Source: Tessaracoccus sp. (GTDB lineage: Bacteria; Actinomycetota; Actinomycetes; Propionibacteriales; Propionibacteriaceae). Taken from it: a stretch of DNA of 64,000 nt. Shown piece after piece: positions 17,194-25,161 of the stretch (positions are counted from its first letter, which is position 1; the number at the start of each line of letters is the position of its first letter). A program made the position numbers and the translations under genes. The stretch lies in contig NZ_JADJNP010000004.1 of the NCBI RefSeq assembly GCF_016714275.1, positions 62,001 to 126,000 on the forward strand. The letters run 5' to 3'. The notes below the pieces were generated by a model. That model was not told the DNA's origin. It made no database searches and saw only the letters and a program-made list of their open reading frames with translations.

Positions 17194-18192
17194 TCACTGA
17201 CCGGTCTTCGCGTACGTCGCCTCGGTCGTGGCCTTCATGGGCCGCCACCACGCCTCGTTCGCCTGGTACCACTCGATGGTTGCTGCCAGGCCGGACTCGA
17301 AGTCGGCGTAACGCGGACGCCAGCCGAGCTCGTCGCGGAGGCGGGTGGCGTCGATCGCATATCGCAGGTCATGGCCGGCGCGGTCGTCGACGTGGTCGTA
17401 GGCGTCGGCCGGCTGCCCCATCAGGGTGAGGATCAGCTCGATGACGGTCTTGTTGTTCTTCTCGCCGTCAGCGCCGATCAGGTAGGTCTCGCCGATCTGG
17501 CCGCGGTCGATGATGTCGAGCACGGCGGCGTTGTGGTCGTCGACGTGGATCCAGTCGCGGACGTTCAGCCCGGCTCCGTAGAGGCGGGGACGAACGCCGT
17601 CGATCACGTTGGTGATCTGTCGCGGGATGAACTTCTCGACGTGCTGGTACGGCCCGTAGTTGTTCGAGCAGTTGCTGATGGTGGCCTGGACGCCGAAACT
17701 CCGCACCCAGGCGCGGACGAGCAGGTCCGAGCCTGCCTTCGACGCGGAGTACGGGCTGGAGGGGTTGTACGGTGTGGTCTCGGTGAACTTGGCCGGGTCG
17801 TCGAGCTCAAGATCGCCATAGACCTCGTCGGTGGAGACGTGGTGGTAGCGCTTCTCGTGCTTGCGGATGGCCTCGAGGAGTTCGAACGTACCTACGAGAT
17901 TCGTCTGGATGAACGGGGACGGGTCGTTCAGCGAGTTGTCGTTGTGGGATTCGGCCGCGAAGTGGACGGTGACGTCGTGCGAGCCGACGAGGTCGTTGAC
18001 CAGGGCCGAGTCGCAGATCGAGCCCTCAACGAGCCGGAAGCGCGACACCGGTAGCCCGTGTAGCGAGGTCTCGTTGCCTGCGTAGGTGAGTGCGTCGAGG
18101 ACCGTGACGTTATGGTCGGTGTCCCGGAGAACCTGGCGGACAAAGTTGCTACCGATGAACCCGGCTCCGCCGGTGACGAGTAGCTTCGACAT
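17194..18192 (-). CDS. rfbB: dTDP-glucose 4,6-dehydratase
   Basis: This is an extended SDR enzyme that converts dTDP-glucose to dTDP-4-keto-6-deoxyglucose for rhamnose and other deoxysugars. The NAD-binding TGGAGFIGS motif is at residues 7-15, the STDEVYG motif of RmlB at 120-126 and the catalytic YSASK at 148-152. The usual AAESHVDRS motif reads AAESHNDNS here. Its 332-residue length is normal. The other dTDP-rhamnose genes are not adjacent, but the Wzx/Wzy genes 13 kb upstream suggest the product may feed surface glycan synthesis. It converges on the broken lipoprotein gene with 64 bp between. Confidence 0.92.
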   Translation of the reverse strand: MSKLLVTGGAGFIGSNFVRQVLRDTDHNVTVLDALTYAGNETSLHGLPVSRFRLVEGSICDSALVNDLVGSHDVTVHFAAESHNDNSLNDPSPFIQTNLVGTFELLEAIRKHEKRYHHVSTDEVYGDLELDDPAKFTETTPYNPSSPYSASKAGSDLLVRAWVRSFGVQATISNCSNNYGPYQHVEKFIPRQITNVIDGVRPRLYGAGLNVRDWIHVDDHNAAVLDIIDRGQIGETYLIGADGEKNNKTVIELILTLMGQPADAYDHVDDRAGHDLRYAIDATRLRDELGWRPRYADFESGLAATIEWYQANEAWWRPMKATTEATYAKTGQ

Positions 18193-18283
18193 GCCGGGAG
18201 TCTATTCTGTTGCTCACTCAGGCAGGCGCGGCGTGCTGCGTCAGCCGATAGACGGTGTCTTTGCGGCCTGACATGGATGTGAG

Positions 18284-18374
18284 TCTCTCACCCGCGCGCG
18301 GGAGAGTCTACGGAAGTTGACGAGGTCCTCGGTGAACGGGGTCATCTCTCACCCGCGCGCGGGAGAGTCTACGG
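18284..18374. CRISPR. Two-repeat CRISPR-like element with one 31-bp spacer, no cas genes
   Basis: A 30-bp repeat at 18284-18313 recurs exactly at 18345-18374, a period of 61 bp. The core is the palindrome CCCGCGCGCGGG flanked by CTCTC and AGAGTCTACGG. A 61-bp spacing and a GC-rich palindromic repeat are typical of type I-E arrays in Actinomycetota. Only one spacer (18314-18344) is present and no cas gene is in the window, so this would be an orphan or remnant. The alternative is a duplicated transcription terminator for the minus-strand gene ending at 18369, since that stop codon lies inside the second copy. Confidence 0.45.
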
Positions 18375-18629
18375 GGCGACGAAGGGTGTTCCCCGTCTGC
18401 GGAACCATGCGAGAGCCGGGGCGGTGATCCCATCGTCGAGCGCGGCCCACTGGTTCTGCGCCGCCGGCAGACCGGGCCACGGCTCAATACCTAATGACTC
18501 CAGGTTGCGGTGCGCCTGTGGAACCATAGGCGCTCGGGGAGCGTCGAGTCGGCGAAGATTCCAGCGAGAGAGCGTTGGGTCCTCCACTACTTCGTCAGAT
18601 GCTGTGCCACCGTTCGGCCATCGGGGCAT
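18369..18629 (-). CDS. Hypothetical protein, 86 residues, downstream of vapC
   Basis: This small frame starts 5 bp after the vapC stop on the same strand and ends inside the CRISPR-like repeat. The C-terminal half (ESLGIEPWPGLPAAQNQWAA, ending WFRRRGTPFVAP) has a natural, non-repetitive composition that looks protein-like, but I recognise no family. It has no clear ribosome site and might be a remnant of a larger gene. The 18193-18283 stretch between it and rfbB shows nothing else. Confidence 0.4.
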   Translation of the reverse strand: MPRWPNGGTASDEVVEDPTLSRWNLRRLDAPRAPMVPQAHRNLESLGIEPWPGLPAAQNQWAALDDGITAPALAWFRRRGTPFVAP

Positions 18630-18634
18630 CAAGG

Positions 18635-19066
18635 CTACAGAGCGATTACCTCGAGATGGCTTTCCATCCCGACGAGGTCCGACGCGTTCAAGGTCAGCAG
18701 GGGTAGCCGTCGGGATGCGGCGATGGCCGCGATCATCCGGTCGTTCATGTGTGCCCGAGGGCCGCCCTTGCGTCGGACCACCGCCTGCAGAATGCGGCCA
18801 AACTCCACGGCTGCGTGGTCGTCGAAAGGAAGGCCTTCCCCGAAGAGGGAGACGATGTCCTCCAGCGCCGAATACCGGGATACTGCCGACTCTGCGTCGC
18901 TGGCGCACGCCACACCGAGGCGGAGCTCCGCGTAGCTCACCGACGACACGTAGAGCCGCTTGTAAGAACCGAGATCAAGCGTCCGCCCCTCCTGCGTGAG
19001 GGCGATTAGCACGGATGTGTCCAGCAATGCCGCTGACCTGTCGGTCAGCTCCACGGATCGCTCCAT
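18635..19066 (-). CDS. VapC-like PIN-domain toxin (RNase)
   Basis: A 143-residue PIN domain. The four metal-binding acidic residues are visible: D16 in LLDTSVLIAL, E47 in YAELRLG, D109 in NDRMIAA and D130 near the C-terminus. These proteins cleave tRNA or rRNA when released from the antitoxin. The start overlaps the antitoxin gene by 22 bp, the usual arrangement of a coupled toxin-antitoxin operon. There is no sign of inactivation. Confidence 0.88.
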   Translation of the reverse strand: MERSVELTDRSAALLDTSVLIALTQEGRTLDLGSYKRLYVSSVSYAELRLGVACASDAESAVSRYSALEDIVSLFGEGLPFDDHAAVEFGRILQAVVRRKGGPRAHMNDRMIAAIAASRRLPLLTLNASDLVGMESHLEVIAL

Positions 19067-19305
19067 GTCGTGTTCGCGCGGTCCGCAGCCAGCTCTTCCA
19101 GCCAGCTGTCGTCACGATGGGTCTTCGTCAGGCGACGCATCAAGTCGGCTCCGGAGATCCCGGGCTCGCCGCGGTGTGGCACGAGATCAGCCACCGGTCG
19201 ACGGTGACTGGTGATCACGAAGCTTTCGCCTTCGGCAACCGCTTGTAGATACTCGGTGGGGTTCTGGCGCAGCTTGCCCACGGGAACTGTCTGAGTCATA
19301 CCCAT
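19045..19305 (-). CDS. Phd/YefM-type antitoxin
   Basis: An 86-residue protein with the Phd/YefM N-terminal DNA-binding pattern (VPVGKLRQNPTEYLQAVAEG, then ITSHRRPVADLVP). The C-terminal region (about 50-86) should wrap around the PIN toxin. A start at 19299 (MTQTV) is also possible. It is the first gene of the toxin-antitoxin operon and probably represses its own promoter through the palindrome just upstream. Confidence 0.88.
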   Translation of the reverse strand: MGMTQTVPVGKLRQNPTEYLQAVAEGESFVITSHRRPVADLVPHRGEPGISGADLMRRLTKTHRDDSWLEELAADRANTTWSDPWS

Positions 19306-19324
19306 AGAGTACCTCGTGGTAGAA

Positions 19325-19338
19325 AATTGTCTACAATT
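19325..19338. promoter_or_regulatory. Palindromic operator candidate of the toxin-antitoxin operon
   Basis: AATTGTCTACAATT is a perfect palindrome apart from the central CT, located 19 bp upstream of the antitoxin start in an unusually AT-rich patch. A second overlapping inverted repeat, GTAGA and TCTAC, flanks it. Antitoxins of this family bind such sites to autoregulate. Confidence 0.6.
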
Positions 19339-19457
19339 GCGCCGACCCGCCGCCGTGTATGGGAAAATCGGACATGCGCGGCATTGCCCTGGCCGGAGGC
19401 ACCGGCACGAGACGCCCTCCCCGGCGTCGATCGTCGGGGCGCGGGATGTAGGGCGCC

Positions 19458-20234
19458 ATGGAGACGTTCCAGAAGATCGGGAGCAGGCAGGCCATCGCGA
19501 CAGAGGCGGGCAGCCTCCGGTGGCTGGCCGCCGTCGACGGCGCCGCCGTCGCCAAGCTCCGGAGCGTCAGCACCACCTGGCTCACCACTGCTCTCATGGA
19601 CCCCGGCATCCCCTCAAGGGAGGACGCCGCCGCGTTTGGCCGAGGCCTCGCGATCACCCATGCCGCCGGCGCCAATTGGTGGGGGCAACCCCCGCCGGGT
19701 GTCGCGGCGAAGGACCTGACTCTCGCCAACCTGCCGGCGCCCGCCGTCGACGAACCCCGATGGACCACCTTCGGTGAGTTCTTCGCCGAGGCTCGGACAA
19801 GGCCCTACGTCGAGTTCGCCGACTTCCTCCACGACGACCACAGCGAGCTGCTGCACAAGGCATGCGACGTCATCGGCTCCGGACGATTCGACGCGCCGCA
19901 GCCCGCGCGCTGCCCGGAAGTCGCGCGCGTCCACGGCGACCTATGGGGCGGCAACGTGGTGTGGGCCAGCCAGGGCAACCACACCGTCGGCACCATGATC
20001 GACGCCTGCGCCCACGGCGGCCATGCCGAAACAGACCTGGCAGACCTGGCGCTGTTCGGGTCGCCCCATCTCGACGCCACCATCGCCGGCTACGTCGACG
20101 TCAGCCCCCTCGCCGACGGCTGGCGCGAACGCGTCCCCGTCCACCAATTCCACAAGCTCCTCGTCCACGTGGTGCTCTTCCAGGGGTCGTACATCCCGAG
20201 GGCCTTGGATATTGCCGCATGGCTGGTGCGGTGA
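19458..20234 (+). CDS. Fructosamine kinase family protein
   Basis: This is an aminoglycoside-phosphotransferase-like kinase that phosphorylates ketosamines, a step in repair or recycling of glycated proteins. The catalytic loop HGDLWGGN and the metal-binding IDACAHGGHAETDLA (variant of the usual D-P-A-x-Y-GHRE) are both present. At 258 residues it is slightly shorter than average. The preceding gap (19339-19457) contains no clear promoter. It is followed after 45 bp by the nitroreductase gene on the same strand. Confidence 0.8.
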   Translation: METFQKIGSRQAIATEAGSLRWLAAVDGAAVAKLRSVSTTWLTTALMDPGIPSREDAAAFGRGLAITHAAGANWWGQPPPGVAAKDLTLANLPAPAVDEPRWTTFGEFFAEARTRPYVEFADFLHDDHSELLHKACDVIGSGRFDAPQPARCPEVARVHGDLWGGNVVWASQGNHTVGTMIDACAHGGHAETDLADLALFGSPHLDATIAGYVDVSPLADGWRERVPVHQFHKLLVHVVLFQGSYIPRALDIAAWLVR

Positions 20235-20279
20235 TGAGAGCCCGCGTTCGGAGGTTGGCCGGTGTGCTGAGATGGTCCC

Positions 20280-20882
20280 ATGACGACAACTGTTGACTTC
20301 TGGTTCGACCCCACCTGCCCGTGGGCATGGATGACCTCCCGCTGGATGCTAGAGGTCGAGAAGGTCCGCGACGTGAAGACCGTCTTCCACGTGATGAGCC
20401 TCTCGGTGCTCAACGACGGGCGCGACCTGCCGGAGAACTACCTCGAAATCATGAAGCAGGCGTGGCTGCCCGCGCGCGCCGCTCTGCTTGTGGAGCAGCG
20501 ACACGGCTCTGACAAGCTGCGCGAGTTCTACACCGAGATCGGCACGCGGTTCCACCTGGGCGAGGAGCCGAAGACACCCGAGGTCGTGCGCGCCGCGCTC
20601 GCCGCCGTCGGCGCCGACGAGGACATCGCCGACCTCGCCCAAACCGACCAATTCGACGACGATCTCCGCCGCTCGCACCACGAGGGCATGGACCCGGTGG
20701 GCGACGAGGTGGGCACTCCCGTGCTGCGCATCAACGGCATGAGCCTCTTCGGCCCGGTCATCTCCCCGGCCCCGAAGGGCGAAGAGGCCGGCAACCTCTT
20801 CGACGGCGTCGAGAAGGTCACCGCTTACCCCGGCTTCTTCGAGCTCAAGCGCACCCGCACCGTCGGCCCGATCTTCGACTGA
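20280..20882 (+). CDS. DsbA-like mycothiol-dependent nitroreductase (Rv2466c family)
   Basis: The protein starts with the thioredoxin-fold strand VDFWFDPTCPWAW typical of Rv2466c and its homologues, which reduce nitro compounds and disulfides with mycothiol. The motif here is CPWA (C13, A16) instead of the two-cysteine CPWC, so only a monothiol mechanism is possible. The cis-Pro region is EVGTPVLRING, and the FFELKRTR tail is normal for the family. The 200-residue length is typical. Presence of this family supports an actinobacterial origin. Confidence 0.85.
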   Translation: MTTTVDFWFDPTCPWAWMTSRWMLEVEKVRDVKTVFHVMSLSVLNDGRDLPENYLEIMKQAWLPARAALLVEQRHGSDKLREFYTEIGTRFHLGEEPKTPEVVRAALAAVGADEDIADLAQTDQFDDDLRRSHHEGMDPVGDEVGTPVLRINGMSLFGPVISPAPKGEEAGNLFDGVEKVTAYPGFFELKRTRTVGPIFD

Positions 20883-20888
20883 CAAACT

Positions 20889-21200
20889 CGTTCCTTGAGC
20901 CGGGCAACGGCGACGAAGGAGCCACCGACCGTGTCGAAGGTCCCGCCTTCCGCAGGTACCTGCCCACGGTTGCGGACCTTTCGACACGGGCCCGGCGCTT
21001 CGCGCGGGGGCCCGGCTCAAGGAACGATGGTGGTGCTTCGCGTGGGGGCCTGGCTCAAGGAACGATGGTTGTGCTTCGCGCGGGGGCCTGGCTCAACGAG
21101 CGATGGTGGTGCTTCGCGCGGGGGCCCGGCTCAAGGAACGATGGTGGTGCTTCGCGCGGGGGCCCGGCTCAACGAGCGATGGCGGCGCCTCGCGCGGGAC
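20889..21200. repeat. Palindromic intergenic repeat plus a 38-bp tandem array between convergent genes
   Basis: 20889-20923 is the reverse complement of the 35-bp element at 51322-51356. From 20998 a 38-bp unit (CTTCGCGCGGGGGCCCGGCT plus CAAGGAACGATGGTGGTG) repeats at 21036, 21074, 21112 and 21150, with a last degenerate copy at 21188. Units differ by AAGGAACG versus AACGAGCG in the middle. No open frame or promoter is evident. The array fills the gap between two convergent genes. Confidence 0.9.
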
Positions 21201-21215
21201 CGGCGCAACCGGCGC

Positions 21216-21971
21216 TCAAGCGGCGGCGGCGGCGCGGAGGAACGCGCGCCAGCCGTCGGGCTCCGAGAGCGGGGCCTTGATACCCACGTCGCGCTGAATG
21301 TCGCGCACGGTGTCCTTCGTCGCCGCGTCGTACGCTGCCGTGTCCGGGCATTTCCGCCCGAACACGTGCCGCGCCACGTTCTGAACCACCAGGCATTGGG
21401 CGCGTGAGTTCTTGTCGAATGTCGGCTCCTCGCCCTCGCTGACCGCGTCATCGACATGGATGTGGTTGCGATGCAGCTCGTTGTACGCCAACGTCAACGT
21501 GTACGTGAAATGCGAAGACAACGACGCAGCAAGGCGCCAGTATGACCGCAGACGGTTGGCGTCGTCCCCCCACAGATCACCGCGACACGACACCTTGCCG
21601 TCCTTATGCGTGACCACGCCGAAGTCGAACGCGCGACCCGCAGCATGCATCGACGGGCACTTGTCGACATAGGCGCCGTACGTGGAGATCCCGGTGATCT
21701 TGCCCAGGCCGGAAAGGCCAGCCCAGTCGTCGGCCCAGTCATCGAGGAGATCGACGAAGCGCGGGTCGGCGCGGAACGACTGCTTCTTGCCCGTCGGCTC
21801 GTAGCTCAACGGTGCGCCGTCGATGCTCTTGAACGTGACCAACTCCGCCGGCGTCCGACACTCGGGTTGCGGCCCGGGGTCCTCGAACCCTGAACTACCG
21901 CCGTCGAGGAGACCGCAGCCGGCAAGGGGGAGAGCCGCGGCGCCGAGGAGGAAGGTGCGCCTGTGAATCAT
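21216..21971 (-). CDS. Extensin-like/M15-type peptidase lipoprotein
   Basis: The start MIHRRTFLLGAAALPLAGCG combines a twin-arginine signal with a lipobox (LAGC), so it is exported and lipid-anchored. The domain carries SMHAAGRAFDFG and HRNHIHVDD, the zinc-ligand motifs of LAS/M15 carboxypeptidase-like and extensin-like C-terminal proteins that trim cell-wall cross-bridges. ATG 21971 is preferred over an upstream in-frame GTG because the signal peptide begins there. The stop codon lies inside a GCTTGAGCG sequence that belongs to the dispersed repeat family. Confidence 0.8.
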   Translation of the reverse strand: MIHRRTFLLGAAALPLAGCGLLDGGSSGFEDPGPQPECRTPAELVTFKSIDGAPLSYEPTGKKQSFRADPRFVDLLDDWADDWAGLSGLGKITGISTYGAYVDKCPSMHAAGRAFDFGVVTHKDGKVSCRGDLWGDDANRLRSYWRLAASLSSHFTYTLTLAYNELHRNHIHVDDAVSEGEEPTFDKNSRAQCLVVQNVARHVFGRKCPDTAAYDAATKDTVRDIQRDVGIKAPLSEPDGWRAFLRAAAAA

Positions 21972-22123
21972 GACATTCACGCTACCGACCACGCCGAACG
22001 CTCCACCACGTCCTGAGGTCCAGTCGTGCTCCTACCAAGTGTCAGGGTTTCATCGTTCCAAGGGGTCGGGTCCACTGCCGCGTCCCCCTGCGCGCGTTTC
22101 GGACCTTTCGACTCTCGGGCTGC

Positions 22124-22358
22124 GGCTCCTTCGTCGCCGTGGCCCGGCTCAAGGAACGGTGAGGCCCGGCTCATTGGTTTCGACACGCCGACGAAGGTCG
22201 AGAGCAATCGAGCTTGCTCGATTGCCGAGGCCAAGGAAGGCATTGCAGCGCGAAGCGCGATCGCCGGCGACGAGCCGCTCGACTTCGACACCGTCTGGGC
22301 GAGGTACGACGCCATGCTCACGGGCGCTCGTTCCTCGCGGCCCGGCTCAACCAGCGGT
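22124..22358. repeat. Composite dispersed repeat upstream of the M15-like gene
   Basis: 22124-22158 is a 35-bp copy of the element at 51322 with a few changes. 22184-22262 is a second module, inverted and about 85% identical at 37468-37547, with an internal palindrome around GAGCTTGCTC. A GGCTCAACCAGCGGT copy at 22344-22358 overlaps the end of the DUF885 gene and gives it its stop codon. The rest of the 21972-22346 gap has no gene I can support. Confidence 0.85.
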
Positions 22359-24008
22359 GGCGAGGGCGTCGCGGAGGACGTCGAGGCCGACCGAACCCAG
22401 GTCGAGCGCGCGACGGTGGAAGTCCTTGAGCTCGAACGCACCGCCTTCGCGGCGCGCTGCGTCGCCGCGCGCCCGCTCCCACAGCCTCTGGCCGATCTTG
22501 TACGACGGCGCCTGCCCCGGCCACCCGAGATAGCGGTCCAGCTCGAAGCGGACGAACCCCTCGGCCATGTTCACGTTCGCCTTCAGGAACGGCCACGCCT
22601 TCTCGGCATCCCAGGTGCCACCGCCCCAGACGTCGGGGCACTTCTTGCCCAAATGCACGCCGATGTCGAGGACGACGCGCGCCGCACGCAAGCGCTGAGA
22701 GTCGAGCATGCCCAGACGGTCGCCCGGGTCGTCCAGGAAGCCCAAGTCGGCCATCAGCCGCTCCGCATACAGCGCCCACCCCTCACCGTGACCCGAGACC
22801 CAACACAGGAGAGACCGCCAGCGGTTGAGTTCCCTGGCGCGGTAGACCGCTTGGCCGATCTGCAGATGATGCCCGGGAACGCCCTCGTGGTAGACGGTGG
22901 TGAGCTCGCGCCAGGTGCTGAACTCCGTCACGCCCGGCGGCACCGACCACCACATGCGGCCGGGACGTGAGAAGTCCGCCGTCGGGCCGGTGTAGTAGAT
23001 GCCACCGTCCTGCGTCGGCGCGATGCAGCACTCGAGCGCGCGCAACTGCTCCGGGATGTCGAAATGGACACCGGCGAGGGCCCCGACGGCGGCGTCGGAC
23101 GTCTCCTGCATCCAGCGCTGCAAGGCATCCGTGCCGTGCAGCTGACGGGCGGGGTCGGCATCGAGGCGGGCCATGGCCTCCTCCGGCGACGTGCCCGGTC
23201 CGTACAGCTCAGCCGCGACCGCCTCCTGTTCCGCGACGATGCCCGCCAACTCCTCGAGGCCCCACTCGTAGGTCTCGTCGAGATCGACCGTTGCGCCCAG
23301 GAACCGGCGCGAGAAGCGCTGATACCGCTCGCGGCCGACGCCGTCGGCCTCCCCGGCGCGGTCCGCGAACCCGCGCAGGCCCTCCGCAAGGCGACCGTAC
23401 GCCGCGGCGGCCTCGTGAGCATTAGCGGTCAACTCCCCGCGCAGGGCTTCGGGCGCTGCCGCGGAGGTGGCGACCTCGGTGAAGAACGAGCCGTCGCCGG
23501 CCTGCTCCTCCGCCTGCGCCACCCCGATCCCCATCTGCCGCTTGGCAGGGAACGGCAGGTCCGGGCGCTCCGCCGCGTAGCGGATCGACTCCAGATACCC
23601 CTCGACGGCAGCGGGCACAGCACCGAGCCGCGCGGCGATCGTCGCCCAGTCGTCCTCCGTCGATGTGGGCATGAGGTCGAAGATCGCGCGGATCGACTGG
23701 ATCGGCGACGCGATGTTGTTGACATCCGCGTAGTCCTCCCCGGCCTCGTGTAGCTCGAGCTGCAGCCCCAGGCGCTCGCGCATCGCCGCCTTCGTCACCG
23801 CGTCGTTCGCCCCGACGACCTCCGCCGCCTCAACCAGCCGCAGCGCCTCCCGCGCCGCCTCGGCCTGGGCCGCATGCCCGGCGGGGGAGAAGTCGTCGAG
23901 CGCGCGGTGGTCGCCGTCGGCGCCGATGTCGGTCGCCGTCATGGGGGAGAGGCGCACCACCGTGTCGACGTAGGCGTCGGCGATGCGGTCGAGTTCGGTC
24001 TTTGCCAT
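22347..24008 (-). CDS. DUF885 family protein, predicted zinc metallopeptidase
   Basis: A 553-residue soluble protein of the DUF885 family, with the metallopeptidase motif YHEGVPGHHLQ in its C-terminal half and the downstream GHGEGWALYAE motif that contributes the third ligand. Family members are thought to be cytoplasmic peptidases, but substrates are unknown. ATG 24008 (MAKTELDRI) is chosen because the 67-residue in-frame extension upstream is Arg-rich and unlike the family. The TGA stop falls within the repeat GCTGGTTGAGCC, so the protein ends in ATAG. Confidence 0.85.
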   Translation of the reverse strand: MAKTELDRIADAYVDTVVRLSPMTATDIGADGDHRALDDFSPAGHAAQAEAAREALRLVEAAEVVGANDAVTKAAMRERLGLQLELHEAGEDYADVNNIASPIQSIRAIFDLMPTSTEDDWATIAARLGAVPAAVEGYLESIRYAAERPDLPFPAKRQMGIGVAQAEEQAGDGSFFTEVATSAAAPEALRGELTANAHEAAAAYGRLAEGLRGFADRAGEADGVGRERYQRFSRRFLGATVDLDETYEWGLEELAGIVAEQEAVAAELYGPGTSPEEAMARLDADPARQLHGTDALQRWMQETSDAAVGALAGVHFDIPEQLRALECCIAPTQDGGIYYTGPTADFSRPGRMWWSVPPGVTEFSTWRELTTVYHEGVPGHHLQIGQAVYRARELNRWRSLLCWVSGHGEGWALYAERLMADLGFLDDPGDRLGMLDSQRLRAARVVLDIGVHLGKKCPDVWGGGTWDAEKAWPFLKANVNMAEGFVRFELDRYLGWPGQAPSYKIGQRLWERARGDAARREGGAFELKDFHRRALDLGSVGLDVLRDALATAG

Positions 24009-24253
24009 GTCCGTGAGGCTACCCCGTTGCATCACGGCGAAGCGTGCACATGGCTCATGGCGAACCTCACCAGGAAGATGGAGGACCGGCTCAGCGTGTA
24101 CGTCAGAGTCAGATAGGTGACTCCGACGTACACGCTGTCCGGTGTTAGCATTGCCGACGGCGACCCGCCCCCGACGACGGTTCAGTACCGGGCACGAACG
24201 ACTGGCCACCCCACTCGACTGGGGTTTCGGATGACTCGCGGGAAGGGCGAATC

Positions 24254-24568
24254 ATGGACTGGGTGATACTCATCGGTGCCGGCGTGATGGAGGCGGTGTG
24301 GGCCACGGCGCTCGGCCGCTCCGATGGACTGAAGAAACCGCTTCCGACCGCGGTGTTCGTCGTCGCGTCGATCCTCAGCCTCGGCGGGCTCGGAATCGCG
24401 CTCGCGACGCTGCCGACAGGATCGGCCTACGCCGTGTGGACGGCGACCGGCGCGTCGTTGACCGTGCTCTGGGCGATGCTGACGAAGGCCGAGCCGGCGA
24501 GCATAGCCAAGGTGCTGCTGTTGCTGGGGATCGTGGTCAGCGTCGTCGGGCTGAAGGTGTTCTCATGA
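24254..24568 (+). CDS. SMR family exporter subunit (Gdx/SugE-like), first of a pair
   Basis: A 104-residue protein with four membrane helices, the conserved Glu in helix 1 (GVMEAVWATAL) and the PTGSAYAVWTATGA helix-3 motif of the small multidrug resistance family. The WATAL sequence and pairing suggest the guanidinium exporter (Gdx) branch. Its stop overlaps the next start as ATGA, so the two subunits are translated together and probably form a heterodimer. The 245-bp upstream gap (24009-24253) is GC-rich with possible stems, but I could not match a riboswitch. Confidence 0.85.
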   Translation: MDWVILIGAGVMEAVWATALGRSDGLKKPLPTAVFVVASILSLGGLGIALATLPTGSAYAVWTATGASLTVLWAMLTKAEPASIAKVLLLLGIVVSVVGLKVFS

Positions 24569-24957
24569 GCGGCGCCACCGGAGGCGGGGCCGCCGCGGCC
24601 GCGCCGGGCAGGAACGCCCTGAGCGCGCGCCGGGCCTGGCCGATCCTGCTCGCCAGCGCGTTCCTCGAGGCGGTCTGGGCGAACGCGCTGTCGGCCAGCG
24701 CGGGATTCACCCTGCTCGCGCCCAGCGTGCTCTTCCTCATCACCGTCATCGCGTCGACCGTCGGACTGGGCATCGCCATGCGCCACATCCCGACCGGAAC
24801 CGCCTACGCGGTGTGGACGAGCGTCGGCACAGTGCTGACCGTCGCCTACTCCGTCGTTGCCGGCCACGAGTCGATCAGCTGGCTCAAAGCCCTTTTCCTG
24901 GCGTGCATTGTGGGTTGCGTTGTTGGACTGAAGCGCCTTGATTCGCACGCCCACTGA
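24565..24957 (+). CDS. SMR family exporter subunit, second of a pair
   Basis: A 130-residue four-helix SMR protein with a 20-residue Ala/Gly-rich N-terminal extension, the helix-1 Glu (FLEAVWANAL) and PTGTAYAVWTSVGT. It starts at ATG 24565, overlapping the first gene's TGA by 4 bp. Paired SMR genes often act as heterodimers with opposite membrane topology. The charged extension may fix orientation. Confidence 0.85.
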   Translation: MSGATGGGAAAAAPGRNALSARRAWPILLASAFLEAVWANALSASAGFTLLAPSVLFLITVIASTVGLGIAMRHIPTGTAYAVWTSVGTVLTVAYSVVAGHESISWLKALFLACIVGCVVGLKRLDSHAH

Positions 24958-25000
24958 GATCCACCAGTTCATTGGTTTCGACACGGACCCGGCGCTTCGC

Positions 25001-25157
25001 GCGGGGGTCCGGCTCAACCAGCGGGGGTCGGCTCGACCAGCGGGGGTCGGCTCGACCAGCGGGGGTCGGCTCGACCAGCGGGGGTCGGCTCGACCAGCGA
25101 GGGTCGGCTCGACCAGCGAGGGTCGGCTCGACCAGCGAGGGTCGGCTCAACCAGCGG
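25001..25157. repeat. 19-bp tandem repeat array between convergent genes
   Basis: The unit GCGGGGGTCGGCTCGACCA recurs at 25021, 25040, 25059, 25078, 25097, 25116 and 25135, after a 20-bp variant at 25001. Later copies have GCGAGGG. It is preceded by GGTTTCGACACG, the usual companion of the dispersed repeat. The units abut with no spacers, so it is not CRISPR. Confidence 0.95.
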
Positions 25158-25161
25158 TGGG

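Noticed and set aside
17026..18054. 342-codon plus-strand frame opposite rfbB
   Set aside because: Val/Asp-rich antisense shadow of rfbB.
18369..18908. 179-codon minus-strand frame across vapC
   Set aside because: Its first half is out of frame with vapC and Arg-rich. Only the last 86 codons after vapC look plausible and are listed.
24117..24253. Guanidine riboswitch upstream of the SMR pair
   Set aside because: ACGA loops occur, but the paired hairpins or conserved cores of the guanidine-I, -II or -III classes could not be assembled by eye. A covariance search would decide.
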